DNA from: a virus
Length of the DNA stretch: 32,420 nt
Virus record (IMG/VR): IMGVR_UViG_3300031920_000339
Location: 1 to 32,420 of that record
Direction: 5' to 3' (one strand)
The notes under the pieces were generated by a model, which was not told the DNA's origin, searched no databases, and was given only the letters and a program-made list of their open reading frames with translations. Shown here piece by piece: positions 16,169-23,539 of this stretch; the stretch's first letter is position 1; each line of letters begins with the position of its first letter. A program made the translations under genes and the position numbers.

Positions 16169-16571
16169 TTGGCAAAACCCATCCATCGAGTAGGCGCTCA
16201 AACACACAATCACTTGCATTGTGTGGCAAAAAAGAATCTGCTCCAAGCAAAACAGTGTTGTGAAATATTCTTGGTGCTTGTGAAATCCTTTCGTCCCCAA
16301 CAAGTCCTTCTTTCTTCATTAAAACCAAACTATCAAACACTTTTTGTTTTAAAAAAATAGGAAGAGCATCTCTTACTGCTGGGTCGATAATTTCATCAGA
16401 AAAAATATATCCGTACCATTCGGTATCCACACCCCATTCACGTATGCTGTTAGATAGAGCCCGATGGTTCAAAATATAAGAATGGGATACAATATCCCCA
16501 AAAGAGTCTATTGCATCATTGGGTCTATGGTTTCCCAAATTATCGCATGTCAAAACATACAAAGTAAGCAT
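16149..16571 (-). CDS. Glycosyltransferase-like protein of the cassette (uncertain)
   Basis: 140 residues with AGGAGG before the ATG at 16571. It has a short N-terminal strand (LTLYVLTCDNLGNHRP), then a region NDAIDSFGDIVSHSYILNHR, YGYIFSDEIIDPAVRDALPI and ERISQAPRIFHNTVLLGADS. This resembles the shortened GT-A-like proteins found beside phage sugar-transferase genes, with SDE as a possible metal-binding site. The protein is short for an active glycosyltransferase and I do not recognise a family with certainty. It is the last gene of the cassette and overlaps the next structural gene by 20 bases, so it is translated with it. Confidence 0.4.
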   Translation of the reverse strand: MLTLYVLTCDNLGNHRPNDAIDSFGDIVSHSYILNHRALSNSIREWGVDTEWYGYIFSDEIIDPAVRDALPIFLKQKVFDSLVLMKKEGLVGDERISQAPRIFHNTVLLGADSFLPHNASDCVFERLLDGWVLPNAKNTI

Positions 16572-16572
16572 T

Positions 16573-17190
16573 TTACTTTCCTCCTCTTTTTAGAGTAAAA
16601 AAGCCATGTGCCTTGCCACTATACGGACCTTTTATTCCAGGGACACTATATGATGTTTTTTTAACATCCCACCCGGTGCTTAAAAACATTTGCTTCCACC
16701 ATTTTAAAGGCTCACATGTGACATGTGTAATATCTAAATTATTATAATCGGCATAGTATTCCCCGTTTTCCCCAAGAGGAATGACGGCAAACATATTATC
16801 AGCATGAATACCCTCTAAAACAGGTAGCAATTGTGGCCATTCTACATGTTCAAGAACATCCTTAGCAAGGCACCAATCAAAATTTATATCAAGCATCTCT
16901 GGCAACAATGTACAATATTCTGCAATTTCTGGGTCGGCATTGGAAATAGCATATTCACTTATGTCTGCCCCCCATGCTTTAATTCCAAATTGTCTAAAGG
17001 CTTTGACGACATATCCGAATGCGCAACCATAATCTAATATTGTATCTTGTTTTTCAATGCCTAAATAATTAATCATTGACGACACCATCAATTTTGTCAA
17101 TGATGGCAACCACCGATAATTATGATATCCGCTTTTTCCTGTATTCAGCCCGTTTTGATAATAATTCTCATCATAAATACTACCGTTCAT
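16573..17190 (-). CDS. SAM-dependent methyltransferase of the cassette
   Basis: The start chosen is the ATG at 17190, with AGGAGG seven bases upstream. The frame extends to 17262, but that overlaps the promoter. The 205-residue product has the class I methyltransferase core: ILDYGCAFG (residues 51-59, the SAM-binding loop), GADISEYAI with acidic D76, and AKDVLEHVEWPQLLPVL. It belongs to the Methyltransf_11/23 type, common in polysaccharide and capsule loci. The substrate is unknown and may be a sugar made by the neighbouring glycosyltransferases. It is the first gene behind a strong internal promoter, so it may be expressed apart from the rest. Confidence 0.8.
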   Translation of the reverse strand: MNGSIYDENYYQNGLNTGKSGYHNYRWLPSLTKLMVSSMINYLGIEKQDTILDYGCAFGYVVKAFRQFGIKAWGADISEYAISNADPEIAEYCTLLPEMLDINFDWCLAKDVLEHVEWPQLLPVLEGIHADNMFAVIPLGENGEYYADYNNLDITHVTCEPLKWWKQMFLSTGWDVKKTSYSVPGIKGPYSGKAHGFFTLKRGGK

Positions 17191-17233
17191 TTTCCGCCTC
17201 CTGTGGTGGATTATTTGTGCTTTATATCTTATA

Positions 17234-17262
17234 TATATACCATGTACATCTACATTTGTCAA
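17234..17262 (-). promoter_or_regulatory. Strong internal promoter in the glycan cassette
   Basis: TTGACA (17257-17262), a 17-base spacer ending in ATGG, and TATATA (17234-17239) form a near-consensus sigma70 promoter with an extended TGG before the -10. It lies in a 108-base gap, the longest gap inside the cassette, and reads into the methyltransferase starting at 17190. The first eight bases and the spacer end match the distal tail promoter at 1004-1032. A likely start is near 17227. The rest of the gap holds no gene. Confidence 0.75.
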
Positions 17263-17298
17263 GATCCCATATTACATTCTAAAATACTTATAAGCTGT

Positions 17299-17877
17299 TT
17301 ATTTTATCGCTTCCATAAACAATGAAAATTGAACCCTGTTGTCTAAATCTGAAAGTCCTTTCAAAACCGAGTTCTTAAAAGGGCATCGATAAAAAACTTT
17401 AAACCCTGAAACATACAACAATGAAGATAAACATTCCTTAGAAATCAACTGTACATGTTCATTGAAAAACAACGCCATTTCCAAAAAAGACTTACCGTCG
17501 GATGAATTTTTTTCACCCCAATTTACGACATTCCCGTTATCTTCACATACTTGAAGATTAAGCATTAATTCAGGATCAGGAACCGATACACGAAGCACGC
17601 CTTTTTTTCTTAAAACTCGTCTGCACTCCTTTATTAATTTTAGAGCATTATGAATATCCATATGCTCTAAAATATGAGAACAAAGGACCCCATCTATTTC
17701 GTTGTCGTTAAAGGGAAGGCCTTTGTTCAAGTCGTGATCTAAATAATTCGGCTCTTTATCCATATTAATTCTTTCCGGACATTCTGGATTAGGAAAGATA
17801 GAATGTAAATCATCAATATTTATCCATAACGGCATCTGTGGTCTGTTTGACCCACACCCTAAATTTAAAAATTTCAT
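17299..17877 (-). CDS. SAM-dependent methyltransferase (Methyltransf_11 type)
   Basis: 192 residues. The ATG at 17877 overlaps the previous stop as ATGA. FLNLGCGSN at residues 3-11 is the SAM-binding loop, followed by VLCSHILEHMDIHNALKLI and ECRRVLRKKGVLRVSVPDPE, a standard class I core. This subtype is common in lipopolysaccharide and capsule gene clusters, where it may methylate a sugar or act beside glycosyltransferases. It lies between the sulfotransferase-like protein and the promoter-driven methyltransferase. The two methyltransferases are not closely alike. The substrate is unknown. Confidence 0.8.
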   Translation of the reverse strand: MKFLNLGCGSNRPQMPLWINIDDLHSIFPNPECPERINMDKEPNYLDHDLNKGLPFNDNEIDGVLCSHILEHMDIHNALKLIKECRRVLRKKGVLRVSVPDPELMLNLQVCEDNGNVVNWGEKNSSDGKSFLEMALFFNEHVQLISKECLSSLLYVSGFKVFYRCPFKNSVLKGLSDLDNRVQFSLFMEAIK

Positions 17878-18551
17878 TTTATCACCGATTTAATTAACTT
17901 TTCATATAATTTGTTTGATTTGGGATGGCTTTTCTTGAATTCAAATTTTTCTTTTCTGCTAATATTGTAAATTCTCGAACGATCGTATACAGCGGTTGCA
18001 ACTGGTTTTATTTTCAAGGAGCTTAAAATCTTATTGATTCCTTTAGGCCATGACGAATGGCAATCGACAACATACGCCCCATCGTTGATCAATTCGTCGG
18101 CAGCAGATTCTATAGACAACCACGATTTTAATATCCTTTCATCTGGCCATTCCTTACTATGTGATCTTGTTCTCAACGTCTTGATTATGCCGAGAGGATG
18201 CTGTATTCCAACGATATATTTAGCATTAGGCCATTGTTTTTTAAAAATATCTTTTATGATATCCCACGTTTGAAGACCGTGTGTAACTTTAACCCCATAA
18301 AAAGATTTTGGTTCTTTTTTATAACTAATCAAAACCTTTTCAATTGTATTAAGACTTTCTTGTTTGACTCCGTTATAGAGAATATCTGCCATTGTGTTGT
18401 TTAAAAGTCCGTGTTCGCAATTAGCATTACAAGAATCGTCCCAAAAAGTATTTTTATTGCCCACAAACATTCCACCTTCTTTAAGTGTTTTGGAAACAAG
18501 ACTTGAAGCGGCATGCCAATGCGAAAGAATTACTATTTGTGTTTCTTTCAT
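17874..18551 (-). CDS. Sulfotransferase-like P-loop protein
   Basis: 225 residues with GGAGGGAGG before the ATG at 18551. The layout is that of sulfotransferases: an N-terminal strand and loop (IVILSHWHAASSLVSKTLKE with GGMFVGNKN) equivalent to the PAPS-binding loop, then AKYIVGIQHPLGIIKTLRTR equivalent to the 3'-phosphate-binding strand and helix, and later DGAYVVDCHSSWPKGINKIL. The usual G-R-S-G-T loop is replaced by SHWHAASS, so activity is not assured. If active, it would move a sulfate to a sugar or a protein. It overlaps the methyltransferase by 4 bases. Confidence 0.6.
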   Translation of the reverse strand: MKETQIVILSHWHAASSLVSKTLKEGGMFVGNKNTFWDDSCNANCEHGLLNNTMADILYNGVKQESLNTIEKVLISYKKEPKSFYGVKVTHGLQTWDIIKDIFKKQWPNAKYIVGIQHPLGIIKTLRTRSHSKEWPDERILKSWLSIESAADELINDGAYVVDCHSSWPKGINKILSSLKIKPVATAVYDRSRIYNISRKEKFEFKKSHPKSNKLYEKLIKSVIK

Positions 18552-18560
18552 CCTCCCTCC

Positions 18561-19553
18561 TTAAACAAACTCCTTGTGAATAAGGTCATGAGAAACCTTA
18601 TTTGGCCGAATGCCATTCTTTTTCCATGTGTCAAGCATGTTGACGTTATCTGTGAATACACAGCCGTTGCAATCTTTTCTAATATTGAAACCCATGTTTA
18701 TTTTTCCATCAAGAAAATCCAAAACTTCATTGGCATTGCATATCTTATATTTGTCGTCAAAGAACTCAACATTATTGTTTAAGACCAGCGAATCACATGG
18801 GTAAACTGTTCCTCCGTCGACCTCGCTTAAATAGGGCCTAAAATAAGCCTGATGACAATATTTAGGATTAGGGGTTCCATGAAATTTATATTGATGAAAA
18901 AAAACATCACTACCTACTTCATCAAGGATGTCGTCTATTTTATTATGCTGTTTTATCAAATCTTCTTGACTCAAAAGACAGTTAGGCAATACTCTTACGT
19001 ACTCTAAGCCTATTTTCTTTGCAAAACTCTCTACTTGGTAAAACTTATCTATATCTTGTCCAGTATAAATAAAAGATCCACCAGTAACACCATTCTTTAA
19101 TCTTGGGATAAATATTCTCTTATCCCAACCGTCAAAAGTATTAATACTGACCCGAGCCCATGAAAATAAATCCCATACGTCATTATCAACCTTATTTGAG
19201 TTTGTCCCGTTCGTGATAAGTGCTGTTTTAAGGCCCTTATCAGCTACCCAGCGAACTAACTCATTAAAACGAGGGTATAGAGTAGGCTCTCCACCTCCAG
19301 TCAGGATAACGGCCTTTAAGCCCCTGCCAATTAAATCCCTAACATACTTCTTAGCAACATCAATTTCAATTCTAAAATTTCTTTTTCTTTTTTTTACAGA
19401 ACAGAAAGAACAATTAAGGTTGCATGTACCTTCTGGAGAAATGTGAGTAGATATTATCGAATTTTTATGATTGATCAAATACTTATTCATTTGATCATGT
19501 TCCCAAAACTTTGCGCCGGTGCTTGTAAAATTATTCTCTTTTATACTCTTCAT
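18561..19553 (-). CDS. Radical SAM enzyme with SPASM-like C-terminus
   Basis: 330 residues with GGAGGG before the ATG at 19553. C44-x3-C48-x2-C51 (GTCNLNCSFCSV) binds the 4Fe-4S cluster of radical SAM enzymes, and GGGEPTL at 86-92 is the usual second SAM-binding motif, followed by LKTALITNGTN. The C-terminus has further Cys (YCHQAYF, TVYPCDSL, KICNAN, KDCNGCVF) in a SPASM- or twitch-like spacing that may hold auxiliary clusters. Such enzymes modify peptides, sugars or cofactors by radical chemistry. In this cassette a sugar or a virion peptide is the likely target. The substrate is unknown. Confidence 0.85.
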   Translation of the reverse strand: MKSIKENNFTSTGAKFWEHDQMNKYLINHKNSIISTHISPEGTCNLNCSFCSVKKRKRNFRIEIDVAKKYVRDLIGRGLKAVILTGGGEPTLYPRFNELVRWVADKGLKTALITNGTNSNKVDNDVWDLFSWARVSINTFDGWDKRIFIPRLKNGVTGGSFIYTGQDIDKFYQVESFAKKIGLEYVRVLPNCLLSQEDLIKQHNKIDDILDEVGSDVFFHQYKFHGTPNPKYCHQAYFRPYLSEVDGGTVYPCDSLVLNNNVEFFDDKYKICNANEVLDFLDGKINMGFNIRKDCNGCVFTDNVNMLDTWKKNGIRPNKVSHDLIHKEFV

Positions 19554-19554
19554 T

Positions 19555-20244
19555 TTATAAACCCTCCTTCAAATACTTTTCAAAATAAGAAGCTTCCTTG
19601 TGGTGTTTTGGATAGGTGTCTCCGAACTCACTGTCTATACTATGAAGATAAGAACATACCTTCCCGACATCATCTCTTTTATCTTGAGGCGTAGAGCTAT
19701 GAAAATGGTTAATGATAGGATTATTTAGATTACAATATATACCCCTGTGACCACTTAACTGTTCATGCAATTTCCTTACATATCTAAGATCGCTATCTAA
19801 TCTTGTCATTCTTGCCTGATAATCAGGATAAACATTGTAGTCTTTTTTAGACTTTGTCATTGCTGTATCGTACCAGTCTATTCTTGGGAAAGCGACAACA
19901 TCGAAATTATTGGATAGTTCTTCGCCGATATGACGCAAGTGGTGAACACATCTCCCTAAAATTCGCTCGTCTGCATCAAAAAAAACATTCCATTTTGATT
20001 CAGGGAAAAACTTTCTTGCCATTTCTCTTAAATGGTTCCTTGCATTCCCATATCCCTCCTTGGTAATGATATCTGAGTGAACGACCATCACATCATTGTC
20101 TTCAAGTATCTGTTGGGAATGGTCCGTAGACGTACCAAGAACAACTATTATTTGATTGGTAACGCCTCTCATGTTGTCTATCCATCCATTCAACTGAGCC
20201 TCTTCATTCTTCATGTTCGAAGTTATAACTATCTCTCTTGTCAT
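19555..20244 (-). CDS. Glycosyltransferase family 2 (WaaE-like)
   Basis: 229 residues with GGAG before the ATG at 20244. REIVITSNMKNEEAQLNGWI is the usual GT2 start. NVFFDADERI (D90-A-D92) is the metal-binding DxD, and YPDYQARMTRLDSDLRYVRK with LHEQL is the acceptor-side pattern of the WaaE/KdtX group. WaaE-type enzymes add glucose or a related sugar to an inner lipopolysaccharide core. The C-terminal HKEASYFEKYLKEGL is a normal helix. It ends one base before the radical SAM start. Role: adds one sugar to a glycan whose identity is not known. Confidence 0.8.
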   Translation of the reverse strand: MTREIVITSNMKNEEAQLNGWIDNMRGVTNQIIVVLGTSTDHSQQILEDNDVMVVHSDIITKEGYGNARNHLREMARKFFPESKWNVFFDADERILGRCVHHLRHIGEELSNNFDVVAFPRIDWYDTAMTKSKKDYNVYPDYQARMTRLDSDLRYVRKLHEQLSGHRGIYCNLNNPIINHFHSSTPQDKRDDVGKVCSYLHSIDSEFGDTYPKHHKEASYFEKYLKEGL

Positions 20245-20252
20245 TTTTTCTC

Positions 20253-22295
20253 CTATTTAGAAATTCTCTCTATCATTATTGGCCTGGGCCCCCTTGCTGC
20301 ATCTTTTATATCCCTAACGATTTCATATGGGTCATGAGAACCAGTACATTTAAGATCGCAGTCCTTAACAGAACCGCTACATGGCCCAAGACATGCCATC
20401 TTTACATAATTTGGAATACGGCTAATAAGAATTCCCTTGGTTTGATTTGGCCTTACCACTCGGTAATTACCACATCCAAACAAGCATACTTGATTCAGCC
20501 CAATTGCACCTGCTAAATGGGCCAGATATGAATCAATTGTGACTGCAACTTCTGCCCGTCTCATTATATATGCGGTCTCTGCATATGTCGTTTTCCCTCT
20601 TAAATCAACGCTTGCAAAAGCGTTGATATCATTTTTTGAACCAAGTTGAATTGTAAGGTATTCCTCCTTTATCTCTCTACAAACATCACTCATGAATTTG
20701 TATGTTCTGAACTCTTTATCTCCACCTGATGTTTGAACTATGCATATCGGTTTTTTAGAAGCCTTTCTCCAGCCAGACACAGGCGTTTCAGCAATATAAA
20801 AATCATCTGGAACAAGATTAAGTATCTTCCAATAAAAATCGCTAAGAATTGAATTAGAATTTCTCCCCCATGATCCTTGAAGAATTTTATCCTTATGAAT
20901 ATCAAGGACAAATTTATAATCCTTCTTGATATCCTCATTGTATGGCAAAACATTGTCTATATATGGATTGCCTTCGAGAACTCCGGCATATTGAGGAAGA
21001 GTCATATAGTCTATAGGCAATTTGTATCTGTCTTTGAGCCCCTTAAAACACCTTGTTGTCATTAACACATCGCCAGCGGCACTATGTTGAGCAAACAACA
21101 AGCGATTCTTTTTCTTTATCTTCTTTTGAACGCTTTTGACTAAAATAGAATTTATATCCGAGACAGTACTGACCCAATTACGTCCTCTCTCAATGCCATT
21201 CTTTGTCATTTTATTTTGTAATTTTTTGTCAGAAGAGACTTTTATAATAGCGTCTTTAATATCATCAGAGCGACTTGTGTAAGAAGTCACATGGGAAGTT
21301 CCACCGATAGTTGGAACAGGAATGTATATTTTCTCTTTAGTCTTTACAAGCTCTCCAACGCCTTCAATTAGCTCTGTTTGAGACGTTGTCTCCGACCCTA
21401 TAACAGGTATCCCACAAAGCATTGCTTGCAGCACAGTCCAACTCAGGCCCTCCTGAGCAGAACAATTGACAAGACAGTCTAATGAATTATAAACATCTAC
21501 CATTTCCTCTTCTGAATAGACGGCACCTTGTTTTTTGGTTATTATATCGCCAGTCTTGGCGCCAAGATCAACGGCCATTTGCTTTAAGTTGTACACACCG
21601 TCTTCAAATTCAGAATGAATGTACAAAGAAATATCGTCATTGTCTTTCTTTGCAAGAAAATAAGCCTCCATTAGATTAGGGATACATTTTCTTATTTGGT
21701 TCTTTGCAATACAACCAATTACAAACTTAGATGAAAAATCAGCTCCAAAATACCTTGCCCTCGTTGTTTTCTTTTTGTCAAGAGAATAAGGCTTATATAA
21801 AGCCGAACTCCTAAGAGATGGCTTAAAATACTTTAATTTTGGAACATATGGTTTTAACTCATCGTATCCAAACCGACTATACACACAAGGAACATCTACA
21901 CAATTTATCCAATCTATCCAATCTTTTCTTATTTTGTATAAATCCCATGGAAAGATTGACACCCAACAAAAAGGCTTGTTATTTTTAATCGCCATTATAT
22001 TATTGAGTACAGGAGAGTATCTCCAGATATCAAGGCCTACCATAACCAAATAGTCTACTTCAAACGACTGAATTGTCTGCAAAAAAATACCGAGTCCCTC
22101 TTTGCTATAAGGATTCGATATGGTTTCCATTTTAATTTCTCTGTCAAAAAACGGATCTGCAACACCTATTTTATTTACTAAGCACGAAACATCATATTTT
22201 TCATTGTCTACCTGCGTTAACATTCCATAAAGCATATTCCCATTGCCTGTTCCAGACATGGGATTGTCACCAACAAAAAGAACCTTTTCTCTCAT
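20253..22295 (-). CDS. Fused glycosyltransferase: GT4-like + GT9-like
   Basis: The start chosen is the ATG at 22295, which overlaps the previous stop as ATGA and has AAAGGA upstream. This gives 680 residues. Residues about 1-375 are a GT-B GT4-like domain (VLFVGDNPMSGTGNGNMLYG, KFVIGCIAKNQIRKCIPNLM, YSEEEMVDVYNSLDCLVNCS, EGLSWTVLQAMLCGIPVIGS). The usual E-x7-E motif is E-x7-Q here. Residues about 395-680 are GT9-like (RLLFAQHSAAGDVLMTTRCF, ICIVQTSGGDKEF, TIDSYLAHLAGAIG), with a C-terminal Cys cluster CLGPCSGSVKDCDLKC. GT9 enzymes move heptose. Fusion of the two halves suggests two successive sugar additions. It opens the cassette, coupled to the head-closure gene. Confidence 0.85.
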   Translation of the reverse strand: MREKVLFVGDNPMSGTGNGNMLYGMLTQVDNEKYDVSCLVNKIGVADPFFDREIKMETISNPYSKEGLGIFLQTIQSFEVDYLVMVGLDIWRYSPVLNNIMAIKNNKPFCWVSIFPWDLYKIRKDWIDWINCVDVPCVYSRFGYDELKPYVPKLKYFKPSLRSSALYKPYSLDKKKTTRARYFGADFSSKFVIGCIAKNQIRKCIPNLMEAYFLAKKDNDDISLYIHSEFEDGVYNLKQMAVDLGAKTGDIITKKQGAVYSEEEMVDVYNSLDCLVNCSAQEGLSWTVLQAMLCGIPVIGSETTSQTELIEGVGELVKTKEKIYIPVPTIGGTSHVTSYTSRSDDIKDAIIKVSSDKKLQNKMTKNGIERGRNWVSTVSDINSILVKSVQKKIKKKNRLLFAQHSAAGDVLMTTRCFKGLKDRYKLPIDYMTLPQYAGVLEGNPYIDNVLPYNEDIKKDYKFVLDIHKDKILQGSWGRNSNSILSDFYWKILNLVPDDFYIAETPVSGWRKASKKPICIVQTSGGDKEFRTYKFMSDVCREIKEEYLTIQLGSKNDINAFASVDLRGKTTYAETAYIMRRAEVAVTIDSYLAHLAGAIGLNQVCLFGCGNYRVVRPNQTKGILISRIPNYVKMACLGPCSGSVKDCDLKCTGSHDPYEIVRDIKDAARGPRPIMIERISK

Positions 22296-22906
22296 CTTGT
22301 ATCCTTTGAGAGTCTGCAAACGTCAACCCCTATATACCGATATCTATTTACAACCTCTACTTTATAGTATTCCCCGCTATAAGGAGAATATCTGTCATTT
22401 ATTTTTGCACCAACATAAGAGGGCAAAAATAATTCATTATCTTCCAATTGCGTTAAGGAAGACACGTCATCAACCATCTTGTTTCTGAATTCTGGATTAA
22501 TAAATAGAGAATGGCAATTCTCTCTTACTGTACCCCAGGCTAATTCCTTACGATATGTAAATGTATTCCATACTTCTCCTGAAGAACGAGTTAATTCTCC
22601 AGAGGTATTACAAAAATACAAAATGCCTTGTTTTGTTATTGTTGCACTCTCAAACGACTCTGTATTTAAAGTTGTTATTAAATATTTATCTTGTGCATTT
22701 TCAAGAGCAAGAATATCTCCGGATACCGCCTGTGTGTCGTATGCAAAAAGAGATTTCTTAAAATAGGATATGATAAATGGCTTGGTTGCTTGCTCATTTA
22801 TTTCTAATATGCACGACTCCCCTGATATATTTCCTCCGTCACGCAAAATAACAACAGGAGAACCCATTTCAAAAAGAACACCTTTTATATCCTCGCCGAT
22901 TGACAT
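22292..22906 (-). CDS. Head closure/stopper-type protein
   Basis: 204 residues from the ATG at 22906 behind AGGACG. The sequence (MSIGEDIKGVLFEMGSPVVI, LRDGGNISGESCILEINEQA, TKPFIISYFKKSLFAYDTQ, VSGDILALENAQDKYLI) is a type found beside head-tail adaptors in AT-rich prophages. Position after the adaptor and before the tail genes, once the cassette is set aside, is that of the stopper that closes the portal after packaging. I cannot assign a named family. Its stop overlaps the first cassette gene as ATGA. Confidence 0.6.
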   Translation of the reverse strand: MSIGEDIKGVLFEMGSPVVILRDGGNISGESCILEINEQATKPFIISYFKKSLFAYDTQAVSGDILALENAQDKYLITTLNTESFESATITKQGILYFCNTSGELTRSSGEVWNTFTYRKELAWGTVRENCHSLFINPEFRNKMVDDVSSLTQLEDNELFLPSYVGAKINDRYSPYSGEYYKVEVVNRYRYIGVDVCRLSKDTR

Positions 22907-22925
22907 TAAATACGTCCTCTTCTAT

Positions 22926-22956
22926 ATTATACAATAAATATAATATTTTTGATCAA
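22926..22956 (-). promoter_or_regulatory. Possible promoter before the head closure gene and cassette
   Basis: TTGATC (22951-22956) and a perfect TATAAT (22926-22931) in a 52-base gap. The spacer is 19 bases, two longer than ideal, so strength is uncertain. If real, it would drive the head closure gene and the coupled glycan cassette. Confidence 0.4.
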
Positions 22957-22958
22957 GT

Positions 22959-23414
22959 TTAACTAATTTCACTTGGAAAGTTCATTGACTCTTGGTTATC
23001 GTCATATGTGATGTCTCGGCCTGTTTGTGGTTCATAAGCAAAACCAGTATTTAATTGATGGGGAAATAAAGAAAATGAATCCGCATTTGCAAACTCAGAT
23101 ACGTTTTCTTCTTGAGCTATTGCAAACAAAGCGTCCATTGACTCTACCCGCTTGAATAAGTTGGCAAAACGTTCAGACAAATTTATGTTCTTGTATTTGA
23201 ACTTATACGCAGAAGCATCCATCAAATATGATAACAGATGTCTTTTTGTACGTTCTTTCAACCACTTTATTTTAAATGCAGTACTTTGTGGGAATAGCCA
23301 GCCACAATCATATTCGCTGCTATTGCAGGCATTTTCATAATCAACATCTTCAAATTGCGACGCTAACCCACGGAGTTCTTGCTTTACAACAACAATCATC
23401 TCGTCTCTTGTCAT
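22959..23414 (-). CDS. Head-tail adaptor/connector protein
   Basis: 151 residues from the ATG at 23414 behind GGAGAG. It is strongly helical in its first half (TRDEMIVVVKQELRGLASQF, STAFKIKWLKERTKRHLLSY, ERFANLFKRVESMDALFAIA), as in gp6/gp15-type adaptors that dock under the portal. The C-terminus is loop-like. Gene order (capsid, two head genes, this, head closure) supports the call. The family cannot be fixed by eye. It follows the frame-disrupted CxxC mini-gene. Confidence 0.6.
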   Translation of the reverse strand: MTRDEMIVVVKQELRGLASQFEDVDYENACNSSEYDCGWLFPQSTAFKIKWLKERTKRHLLSYLMDASAYKFKYKNINLSERFANLFKRVESMDALFAIAQEENVSEFANADSFSLFPHQLNTGFAYEPQTGRDITYDDNQESMNFPSEIS

Positions 23415-23415
23415 T

Positions 23416-23539
23416 TTATCTCTCCAACAATTGTTTTCTTTTAACCATTAACGCATCATAATAAGAAGTATGCCATTCTCTATCCTTGTTCACCCTAAAA
23501 TTACACGAATCACATATCGTAATTATATTGCTTAGTCAT
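23416..23539 (-). pseudogene. Frame-disrupted small CxxC protein
   Basis: The 120-base gap between two head genes is not empty. An ATG at 23539 overlaps the upstream stop as ATGA and reads MTKQYNYDM before a TGA. One base further on, the frame that ends at the TAA at 23416-23418 reads CDSCNFRVNKDREWHTSYYD followed by ALMVKRKQLLER. Joining the two by skipping one base gives a 40-residue protein with a C-x2-C knuckle. The second part looks coding in composition and ends two bases before the next start. It is either a broken gene, a sequence error or an unusual +1 frameshift. The first two are more likely. Confidence 0.5.
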
